From assembly GCA_902478785.1 (NCBI GenBank), contig CABSMJ010000035.1, positions 1 through 10,361 on the forward strand: 10,361 nucleotides of DNA. Reading direction: 5' to 3'. This DNA comes from an uncultured Oscillospiraceae bacterium. Lineage in GTDB: Bacteria > Bacillota > Clostridia > Oscillospirales > Oscillospiraceae. This document shows, piece after piece, positions 5,394 through 10,361 of this stretch (the first letter of the stretch is position 1; the number at the start of each line of letters is the position of its first letter). Under the pieces are notes generated by a model. That model worked only from the letters and a program-made list of their open reading frames with translations. It was not told the origin of the DNA and searched no databases. The translations under genes were made by a program, and so were the position numbers.

Positions 5394-7663
5394 TCCACGG
5401 TGCCCACCAGGTAGCCGGTAATGCGGCGGATGCGCTCAAAGCCCACCTCGCCCTCATTTTCCTTGCGGCCGCAGCCGGGGCACTCGTCGTTGATGATGCC
5501 GGTATAGCCGCAGCAGGGGTCCCGGTCCACCGGGTGGTTCACGGAGCCGTAGCCGATGCCCTGCTCCTTCATGCAGCGGATGACCTTCTCAAAGGCGGAC
5601 AGGTTCTGCAAAGGATCGCCGTCCATCTCCACATAGCTGATGTGGCCGGCGTTGGTCAGGGCGTGATAGGGGGCCTCCAGCTCGATTTTGCGGAAGGCAG
5701 AGATGGGGAAGTAGACAGGGATATGGAAGCTGTTGGTGTAGTACTCCCGGTCGGTGATGCCCGGCAGGATGCCGAAGCGCTCCTTGTCGATCTTGATAAA
5801 CCGGCCGCTGAGGCCCTCTGCCGGGGTGGCCAGCAGGGAGAAGTTCAGTCCCCGCTTCTTGGACTCCTCATCCATCCGGGCCCGCATGTGGGCGATGATC
5901 TCCAGACCAAGACGCTGGGACCGTTCGCTCTGGCCGTGGTGCTGACCTGTCAGGGCCACCAGGGTCTCCGCCAGGCCGATGAAGCCTACGGACAGCGTGC
6001 CGTGCTTGAGCACCTCACGGACCTCGTCGTTCCAGCCCAGCTTCTCGCTGTCCAGCCACACGCCCTGGCCCATGAGGAAGGGGAAGTTGCGGACCTTTTT
6101 CCGGCACTGGATCTCAAAGCGCTCCAGCAACTGGTCCACACAGATGTCCATCATGTGGTCCAGGGACTCAAAGAACACATCCAGATCACCCTTGGCCTTG
6201 ATGCCCAGGCGGGGCAGATTGATGGTAGTGAAGCTCAGATTGCCCCGCTGGTTGCAGATCTCCCGGGTGGGGTCATACACGTTGCCGATGACCCGGGTGC
6301 GGCAGCCCATATAGGCGATCTCCGTCTCAGGCCGCTTGGGATCGTAGTACTGGAGGTTGAAGGGGGCGTCGATGAAGCTAAAGTTGGGGAACAGGCGCTT
6401 GGCGCTGCACCGGATGGCCAGCTGGAACAGGTCGTAGTTGGGCTCGCCGGGATTGTAGTTGATGCCCTCCTTCACCCGGAAGATCTGGATGGGGAAGATG
6501 GGGGTCTCGCCGTTGCCAAGACCTGCTTCGGTGGCCAGCAAGACGTTCCGCATGACCATACGGCCCTCGGGGGAGGTGTCGCAGCCGTAGTTAATGGAAG
6601 AGAAGGGAGTCTGAGCACCGGCCCGGGAATGCATGGTGTTCAGGTTGTGGATGAAGGCCTCCATAGCCTGATAGGTGGCCCGATCGGTCTCCTTTACGGC
6701 CCGGGAGTGGGCAAATTTCTGCTCCTTGCGGGCCTCTTCCTCATCGATGCCAAACTGGGCCATGAGACGGGGCCGCTCCGTGTCCAGATAGGCCTCGCAG
6801 TCCTCCAGGGTAGGCCGCAGACCGGTCTCCTCTCCAATGGCAGCAATCAGGGCCTTCAGATCCTCTTCCGGGTCCTCCAATCCCTGCTCCAGCATCAGAG
6901 CCCGGGCCAGGTTCTGGCGGTAGACCCGTATAAAGGTCTTGCGCACGCCGATGGCCATGCCGTAGTCAAAGTTGACAATAGCTTGTCCGCCGTGCTGGTC
7001 GTTCTGGTTGGACTGGATGGCGATGCAGGCCAGAGCGGAATAAGAGCTGATGTCGTTGGGCTCCCGCAGGGCACCGTGGCCGGTGCAGAAGCCGCCCTGG
7101 AACAGCTTGATGATGTCGATCTGGGTGCAGGTGGTGGTCAGGGTGTAGAAGTCCAGATCGTGGATGTGGATGTCGCCCTCCCGGTGGGCCTTGGCGTGCT
7201 CGGGCTTGAGGACGAACATCTGATAGAACTGCTTGGCGCCCTCGCTGCCGTACTTGAGCATGGAGCCCATGGCGGTGTCGCCGTCGATGTTGGCGTTTTC
7301 CCGCTTGATGTCACTGTCGATGGCGTCGGCATAGGTGATGTCCTCATAAATCTTCATGAGGCGGGTGTTCATCTCCCGGGCCCGGCTGCGCTCGTTACGG
7401 TAGAGGATGTAGGCCTTGGCGGTCTGCACATAGCCGTTGTCCATCAAAACCCGCTCCACCAGGTCCTGGATGTGCTCCACCTCAGGCTCGTCCACACCCT
7501 CCACCTCGATGATGGAGGTCACCTCGTCCGCCAGCTTCTGGACCACCTCGGTCTGTCCCGGCTTATAGGTGGCGTCAAAGGCCTTGGCAATGGCATGGAC
7601 GATCTTTGACTCGTCGAAGTCAACGATACGGCCGTCTCTTTTCTTAATCCTGGTGATTGTCAT
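5327..7663 (-). CDS. nrdD: Anaerobic ribonucleoside-triphosphate reductase (class III), catalytic subunit
   Basis: NrdD reduces ribonucleoside triphosphates to deoxy forms using a glycyl radical, without oxygen. The 778-residue protein starts with an ATP-cone regulatory domain (about 1-97, beginning MTITRIKKRDGRIVDFDESK) that senses ATP/dATP. The catalytic barrel includes QGGFCTGHGALREPNDISS and the segment MGCRTRVIGNVYDPTREIC. Near the C terminus Cys717/Cys718 and Cys728/Cys731 form the zinc site, and RRITGYLVG (746-754) holds the radical Gly750. The start at 7663 is chosen because AAGGGG lies 8 nt upstream and the ATP cone begins there. A longer in-frame start at 7843 would place the promoter and NrdR box inside the coding region. 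nrdG follows, and an NrdR box precedes. A copy of the gene's tail lies just downstream. Confidence 0.97.
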   Translation of the reverse strand: MTITRIKKRDGRIVDFDESKIVHAIAKAFDATYKPGQTEVVQKLADEVTSIIEVEGVDEPEVEHIQDLVERVLMDNGYVQTAKAYILYRNERSRAREMNTRLMKIYEDITYADAIDSDIKRENANIDGDTAMGSMLKYGSEGAKQFYQMFVLKPEHAKAHREGDIHIHDLDFYTLTTTCTQIDIIKLFQGGFCTGHGALREPNDISSYSALACIAIQSNQNDQHGGQAIVNFDYGMAIGVRKTFIRVYRQNLARALMLEQGLEDPEEDLKALIAAIGEETGLRPTLEDCEAYLDTERPRLMAQFGIDEEEARKEQKFAHSRAVKETDRATYQAMEAFIHNLNTMHSRAGAQTPFSSINYGCDTSPEGRMVMRNVLLATEAGLGNGETPIFPIQIFRVKEGINYNPGEPNYDLFQLAIRCSAKRLFPNFSFIDAPFNLQYYDPKRPETEIAYMGCRTRVIGNVYDPTREICNQRGNLSFTTINLPRLGIKAKGDLDVFFESLDHMMDICVDQLLERFEIQCRKKVRNFPFLMGQGVWLDSEKLGWNDEVREVLKHGTLSVGFIGLAETLVALTGQHHGQSERSQRLGLEIIAHMRARMDEESKKRGLNFSLLATPAEGLSGRFIKIDKERFGILPGITDREYYTNSFHIPVYFPISAFRKIELEAPYHALTNAGHISYVEMDGDPLQNLSAFEKVIRCMKEQGIGYGSVNHPVDRDPCCGYTGIINDECPGCGRKENEGEVGFERIRRITGYLVGTVDRFNNAKRAEERDRVKHSLTED

Positions 7664-7763
7664 GAAGTTCGCCCCTTGCTCCGTGATAATTTCAAATTGT
7701 GTCTGCTTTTTGCCGGTTTCCATCAAAAGTATTCGAAAACGACAAAAATGAAAGAAAAGGAAA

Positions 7764-7779
7764 ACACTATATCTTGTGT
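7764..7779. promoter_or_regulatory. NrdR box upstream of nrdD
   Basis: ACACTATATCTTGTGT matches the NrdR consensus ACACwATATaTwGTGT at 15 of 16 positions and is nearly palindromic. NrdR is the ATP/dATP-sensing repressor of ribonucleotide reductase operons. The box lies in the transcribed leader, about 30-45 nt downstream of the predicted start. Confidence 0.85.
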
Positions 7780-7805
7780 TCTCCTTTGGGTTTTGAAAAA
7801 TGATG

Positions 7806-7821
7806 ACGCAAATTATAGTAG
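7806..7821. promoter_or_regulatory. Possible second, weak NrdR box overlapping the nrdD -10 region
   Basis: ACGCAAATTATAGTAG agrees with the NrdR consensus at about 10-11 of 16 positions. Its offset from the strong box is exactly 42 bp, four helical turns, and paired NrdR boxes are known to be spaced by whole turns. It covers the predicted -10 element, a suitable place for repression. Alone it would not be called. Confidence 0.4.
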
Positions 7822-7843
7822 CACCTGCCCCATGAACTGTCAA
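7815..7843 (-). promoter_or_regulatory. Promoter of nrdD
   Basis: On the minus strand a perfect TTGACA (7838-7843) is 17 bp from TACTAT (7815-7820), which has the extended -10 TG (TGC-TACTAT). A TATAAT (7812-7817) overlaps but would need a 20-bp spacer. The start near 7808 gives a leader of about 145 nt containing the strong NrdR box. The rest of the leader (7664-7763) is A/T-rich without a recognisable riboswitch. Confidence 0.7.
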
Positions 7844-7934
7844 CCTCGGGGCGGTGCAAAAGAAAGAATTCAGCGAAATGATGAATTTGGGTCAAAACAT
7901 TTGGCAGCCTCTGGGAAAGGGAAAAGACGCACAC

Positions 7935-7970
7935 AAAAAGAGCTCCCGCGCCCTGATTGGGCGCGGGAAC
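7935..7970 (-). terminator. Intrinsic terminator of the cysteine-rich gene
   Basis: On the minus strand the stem pairs 7959-7970 with 7942-7953 (12 bp including one G-U) around a 5-nt loop, followed by TC and TTTTT (7935-7939). It lies 25 nt past the stop codon of the small cysteine-rich gene. The stretch between it and the nrdD promoter (7844-7934) shows no gene or other element. Confidence 0.92.
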
Positions 7971-7994
7971 CCCTGTGGGGATATGCACGGAGCT

Positions 7995-8156
7995 TTAGCA
8001 GCAGGGAGAAGGATTGCAGCCGCAGTTGTTGTTGCAGCCGCAGCCGTTGCCACAGCCGCCCATTCCGCTGGAGCCGCAGCAGCACCAGATGATGATCAGC
8101 AGAATGATGATCCAGCAGCAGTTGCCCCCACCAAAGTTACCCTGATTACAGCACAT
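7995..8156 (-). CDS. Very small cysteine-rich protein with a short hydrophobic core (53 aa)
   Basis: I do not recognise a named family. The 53-residue product has 14 cysteines (positions 2, 3, 13, 14, 25-27, 35, 39, 41, 45, 47, 52, 53) and is otherwise Gly/Asn-rich. Residues 15-24 are a hydrophobic stretch bounded by tryptophans (W-III-LL-III-W), preceded by a Gly/Asn-rich N terminus and followed by CCC and then CGC/NNN-type repeats. The layout recalls small YjcZ-like Gly-rich plus hydrophobic peptides of Firmicutes, but with Cys-rich flanks. Roles in spore coat or envelope cross-linking or in metal binding are guesses. It is real rather than chance: AGGAGG lies 7 nt upstream of the ATG, a strong terminator begins 25 nt after the stop, and the protein composition is highly structured. 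It lies 75 bp downstream of the SLH-like gene on the same strand, with a long inverted repeat between them. Confidence 0.8.
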   Translation of the reverse strand: MCCNQGNFGGGNCCWIIILLIIIWCCCGSSGMGGCGNGCGCNNNCGCNPSPCC

Positions 8157-8167
8157 AAGAGAACCTC

Positions 8168-8207
8168 CTATGAAGTCGTAGGCCGGTCGACCGACCTCAC
8201 TTCATAG
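8168..8207. promoter_or_regulatory. Long interrupted inverted repeat abutting the ribosome-binding site of the cysteine-rich gene
   Basis: The outer arms CTATGAAGT (8168-8176) and ACTTCATAG (8199-8207) match over 9 bp. A nested palindrome centred on CGGTCGACCG (8184-8193) extends with one mismatch to 8180-8197. On the minus-strand RNA this makes a hairpin whose 3' arm ends inside the AGGAGG of the downstream gene. No U-tract follows, so a terminator is unlikely. It may be a protein operator or an RNA element. Confidence 0.6.
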
Positions 8208-8230
8208 TATGCGCCAGGAGCCAAAGCGTG

Positions 8231-9322
8231 CTACAATCTTGCGCTGGTGACCAAAGCATCTGCGGTGACCGCGTCGGCCTGGGTAAAGACACCGGCGGAG
8301 ATCAGCTTGGACCGCAGGGTCTGGCTGCTGCCGCTGAGGGTGGCGTTCAGGGCGTAGTAGGAGACGTAGACCAGCTGAGCTCGCAGGAAGGTGTGGGTCT
8401 GGAGCATGGTCATCTCTCCGCTGGTGATGACGCCGGCGGTCAGGGCCCGGGCCAGCGTGTTGGACAGGTCGGTGTTGGCGGCGCTGCTGTACCCCAGGGC
8501 CCGGAGCATGAACTCCATATACTGGTTGGCGGTGACGGCCAGGTCAGGCTTGAACAGCGTGGCGGTATAGCCGTTGGTGTATCCCTTTTCCAGGGCATAG
8601 CCCACATAGTGCTCAGACAGGGAGCCGTGGGCGATGTCGGTGAAGGGGGTGGTGCCGGTCCAGCTGAGGGCGGCGTCCTCCTCACCCATGACCCGGATGA
8701 ACATGATGAGGGCCTGAATGCGGGTGGCGGAGACCTCCAGGTCATAGCCCTGGCCGTAGCCGGTGTAGCTGCCCTTAAAGAGGTTCATCTCCTTGAGGGC
8801 CGAGGCGATGGCGTTGTAGTCCGTGGCGGTGGAATAGGTAAAGGAGGCGACTCCCTCATAGTCCACCACGGCGGTCTGAGAGGTGACGGTAAAGGCGGCG
8901 GAGGTATCCTCAGCCACCAAATACTTGTGTCGGACAGTGAGGGAAGTGCCGCTGGAGACCTCCTGGCCGGTGGTCAGGTCTACTACGGCGCCGGAGGAAA
9001 AGGTGACCTTCACAGTGCCGGCCAGAAGCATGCAGTCCATGCCGGTGGAACCCTGGAGCACGTCGCCGGATTTGAGTCGGACCTCTGTCAGAGGTACACC
9101 GCCGCTGCCGCCGGAGAGCTTGGCGTCTGTCTGCTGGAGCAGCAGTGCGTCGGAGGTGTCCAGCCGCTGGTCCACGGCGGAATCCACCTTGCTCTGGAAG
9201 GTGCCGGTGAGATAGGACAGGGAGGCCAGGGGGTCGGAAGCGTCGCCTCCGGCAGCCAGAGCCGCAGTGACCACAGTCAGGGAAATGACAAGAAACAGTA
9301 GGGGAGTGAGGTACTTCTTCAT
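8231..9322 (-). CDS. Secreted protein with S-layer-homology-like C-terminal region
   Basis: The 363-residue product starts with a signal peptide: MKK, then a hydrophobic core (8-22) and an ALA-A cleavage site near residue 23/24. A Gly/Ser linker (70-75) precedes a beta-rich region (about 80-155; VRLKSGDVLQGS...DYEG). Residues about 172-345 look like three divergent SLH repeats. The middle one is clearest: PFTDIAHGS (226-234), then YALEKGYTNGY (242-252), LFKPDLAVTANQ (256-267) and FMLRALGY (271-278). SLH domains usually anchor proteins to wall-linked pyruvylated polymers. AAAGGAG lies upstream of the ATG. It follows rex by 50 bp across a terminator and precedes the cysteine-rich gene. No convincing promoter of its own was found, so readthrough or a promoter within rex is possible. 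The specific role is unknown. Confidence 0.75.
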   Translation of the reverse strand: MKKYLTPLLFLVISLTVVTAALAAGGDASDPLASLSYLTGTFQSKVDSAVDQRLDTSDALLLQQTDAKLSGGSGGVPLTEVRLKSGDVLQGSTGMDCMLLAGTVKVTFSSGAVVDLTTGQEVSSGTSLTVRHKYLVAEDTSAAFTVTSQTAVVDYEGVASFTYSTATDYNAIASALKEMNLFKGSYTGYGQGYDLEVSATRIQALIMFIRVMGEEDAALSWTGTTPFTDIAHGSLSEHYVGYALEKGYTNGYTATLFKPDLAVTANQYMEFMLRALGYSSAANTDLSNTLARALTAGVITSGEMTMLQTHTFLRAQLVYVSYYALNATLSGSSQTLRSKLISAGVFTQADAVTADALVTSARL

Positions 9323-9337
9323 AAAGGCTCCTTTAGT

Positions 9338-9375
9338 GAAAAGAAAGGGGGAGTTTCTCCCCCTTTTTCTTTTTA
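9338..9375 (-). terminator. Intrinsic terminator after rex
   Basis: A stem of about 10-12 bp (9342-9353 with 9357-9368) is built on five G-C pairs with a 3-nt loop and flanked by A/T-rich runs on both sides (TTTCTTTTC on the minus strand, TTTTTCTTTTT on the plus strand). It begins right at the rex stop codon and lies wholly between rex and the ribosome-binding site of the SLH-like gene. Confidence 0.85.
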
Positions 9376-10002
9376 ATTGTTGGCGATCCGATAGCTCAAA
9401 GTCAGGAGACTGTCAGAAAAGTGGATGTTTTCAATCTTGACCTCCGGGTCCTTGGCCTCCAGCTCGATGTTGGTAAAGTTCCAAAAGCCTCGGATGCCCA
9501 GCTGGGTCAGACGGTCTACAATGTCCTGCACCGCGGCCTTGGGCACCGTTAGGACCACCACATCGATCTTGTGGACCTTGACATAGTCCTCCAGAGAGTC
9601 CATGGGAAGGACGGGGATGTTGTTCAGAGTAGTGCCCACAACCTGGGGAGAGACGTCAAAAGCGGCATCCACGGTAAAGCCACTTTGGGCAAAGCGGAAG
9701 TTCTGGATCAAAGCGTGGCCCAGATTGCCCACGCCGATGACGATCAGATGGTGGTCCTGATCCACGCCCAAAATATGGCCGATCTCAGCGCGCAGCTCCT
9801 CTACATTATAACCATAGCCCTGCTGGCCAAACTCGCCAAAGCAGCTGAAATCCTGCCGAATCTGAGAGGCCGTGATATCCATCTTGAGGCCCAGGGAGTG
9901 AGAGGAAATGCGGACCACGCCCTTGGCGCACAAATCATTCAGATGACGGTAATACCGCGGCAAACGCCGGATGACAGCATCGGAAATGTTTTGCTTTTTC
10001 AT
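9373..10002 (-). CDS. rex: Redox-sensing transcriptional repressor Rex
   Basis: Rex binds DNA when NAD+ is high and releases it when NADH rises, controlling fermentation and anaerobic respiration genes. The 209 residues match the family length. Residues 1-80 form the winged-helix DNA-binding domain, with the signature ASQIRQDFSCFGEFGQQGYGY (45-65). GVGNLGHAL (90-98) is the Rossmann NAD(H)-binding loop, followed by VVVLTVPKAAVQDIVDRL and the C-terminal WNFTNIEL segment, both typical. The start at 10002 is chosen because homology begins at MKKQNISDAVIRRLPRYYR and a GAGGAG site is upstream; a longer frame from 10104 would run through the promoter. The promoter overlaps Rex-operator-like palindromes, so negative autoregulation is inferred. 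The gene is followed by a terminator and then the SLH-like gene. Confidence 0.96.
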   Translation of the reverse strand: MKKQNISDAVIRRLPRYYRHLNDLCAKGVVRISSHSLGLKMDITASQIRQDFSCFGEFGQQGYGYNVEELRAEIGHILGVDQDHHLIVIGVGNLGHALIQNFRFAQSGFTVDAAFDVSPQVVGTTLNNIPVLPMDSLEDYVKVHKIDVVVLTVPKAAVQDIVDRLTQLGIRGFWNFTNIELEAKDPEVKIENIHFSDSLLTLSYRIANN

Positions 10003-10055
10003 AGAAAGTAATCTCCTCTGATGGACAACGCCGCGTAAAGCGCAGGCGATTGTAT

Positions 10056-10104
10056 TTGTTAATATTTTATCGTATAGAAGGGAAGTTGTCAATTTTTTTA
10101 ACAA
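10056..10104 (-). promoter_or_regulatory. rex promoter with overlapping Rex-operator-like sites
   Basis: On the minus strand TTGACA (10087-10092) is 17 bp from TAAAAT (10064-10069), giving a start near 10057. Two palindromes resembling the Rex operator (TTGTTAA-n4-TTAACAA type) lie on it. One is TTGTTAA-n4-TTATCGT (10056-10073, left half perfect) over the -10. The other is TTGTCAA-n5-TTAACAA (10086-10104, one base longer in the centre) over the -35. A lone TTGTGAA half-site is at 10121-10127. Promoter call is firm; operator calls are tentative. Confidence 0.7.
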
Positions 10105-10180
10105 AGTATCCGCCCCTTTTTTGTGAAAAAATTTTTCAAGAATTTCTACATAAAAATTTTTGTTTTTTTTGAAAAAGCAC

Positions 10181-10209
10181 TTTACAAATTGAAATTTGCG
10201 TGTTATCCT
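10181..10209 (+). promoter_or_regulatory. Promoter for the tRNA-Arg gene
   Basis: TTTACA (10181-10186) is 17 bp from TATCCT (10204-10209), which is preceded by TGT (extended -10). The start near 10216 leaves a leader of about 65 nt. The upstream DNA (10112-10180) is strongly A/T-rich with A- and T-tracts, which may act as an UP-like element for both divergent promoters. The leader holds ATTTGC/GCAAAT (10218-10223/10268-10273) and AGTGA/TCACT (10230-10234/10258-10262) pairs, so it may fold. Confidence 0.55.
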
Positions 10210-10281
10210 TAATAAAGATTTGCGCTTGAAGTGAGATAGCAGCTCCTGAGCAGCGGTTCACTCTTAGGCAAATTTATATAT

Positions 10282-10358
10282 GCGCCCGTAGCTCAGTTGG
10301 ATAGAGTGACAGACTCCGACTCTGTAGGCCACTGGTTCGAATCCAGCCGGGCGTACCA
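10282..10358 (+). tRNA. tRNA-Arg (anticodon CCG)
   Basis: The 77-nt sequence folds as a cloverleaf: acceptor GCGCCCG with CGGGCGT, D arm GCTC/GAGT, anticodon stem ACAGA/TCTGT with loop CTCCGAC, and T loop TTCGAAT. The anticodon CCG is at 10316-10318 and reads the arginine codon CGG. The 3' CCA (10356-10358) is encoded. Minor departures are a G1-U72 wobble and an A-C mismatch at the base of the T stem. The window ends three bases later, so any further tRNAs or terminator are out of view. Confidence 0.95.
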
Positions 10359-10361
10359 AAA

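Noticed and set aside
5345..7609. Long plus-strand open frame (754 codons) antisense to nrdD
   Set aside because: It mirrors the GC-rich codon pattern of nrdD, has no ribosome-binding site or recognisable domain, and gives a Val/Gly/Leu/His-rich low-complexity product.
7664..7763. Riboswitch in the nrdD leader
   Set aside because: The leader is short and A/T-rich, with no cobalamin-box or other recognisable conserved core.
7664..7843. N-terminal extension of NrdD by 60 residues
   Set aside because: The extension would include the promoter and NrdR box, and the ATP cone starts exactly at the codon at 7663, which has a ribosome-binding site.
8228..9301. Plus-strand open frame of 357 codons opposite the SLH-like gene
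   Set aside because: Gly/Val-rich composition without known motifs; the minus-strand frame has a signal peptide, a ribosome-binding site and SLH features.
10003..10104. N-terminal extension of Rex by 34 residues
   Set aside because: It runs through the consensus rex promoter and operator-like sites; family homology begins at the codon at 10002.

Overview
The window looks like chromosomal DNA of a GC-rich, strictly anaerobic Clostridia member, probably of the Oscillospiraceae (Flavonifractor/Oscillibacter-like). This is inferred from an oxygen-sensitive class III ribonucleotide reductase (NrdD/NrdG), a Rex redox repressor, TTGACA/TATAAT-type promoters, strong AGGAGG ribosome-binding sites and Gram-positive-style U-tract terminators. 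No strain can be assigned from the sequence alone.

Layout, left to right. The 3' part of a 5S rRNA and its terminator (1-137) end an rRNA operon that lies mostly outside the window. A class I SAM-dependent methyltransferase (minus strand) converges on it. This gene is divergent from a glutamate synthase-like FMN-domain protein with an N-terminal four-cysteine cluster, and a well-formed promoter points each way from the space between them. Next come sfsA and a short Na/Pi-cotransporter-family membrane protein (plus strand), separated by a hairpin that buries the transporter's ribosome-binding site. On the minus strand, nrdD and nrdG supply deoxynucleotides under anaerobiosis. The 336 bp between them holds a 95%-identical partial duplication of the nrdD 3' end, with palindromic repeat-like DNA and a further hairpin. 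Upstream of nrdD is a promoter with one near-consensus and one weaker NrdR box. Then follow, on the minus strand and in transcription order, rex, a secreted SLH-like envelope protein and a very small cysteine-rich protein (53 aa, 14 Cys) ending in a strong terminator. The right end holds the rex promoter, which overlaps Rex-operator-like palindromes, and a divergent tRNA-Arg(CCG).

The theme is anaerobic/redox housekeeping: Rex senses NADH/NAD+, NrdD/NrdG make dNTPs without oxygen, and NrdR probably gates them. The least ordinary items are the cysteine-rich mini-protein with a long inverted repeat abutting its ribosome-binding site, the decayed nrdD tail duplication, the hairpin-masked start of the transporter gene, and the glutamate synthase-like protein whose Cys cluster is N-terminal rather than in the usual GltS position. 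I saw no CRISPR array, transposase, prophage or toxin-antitoxin pair.
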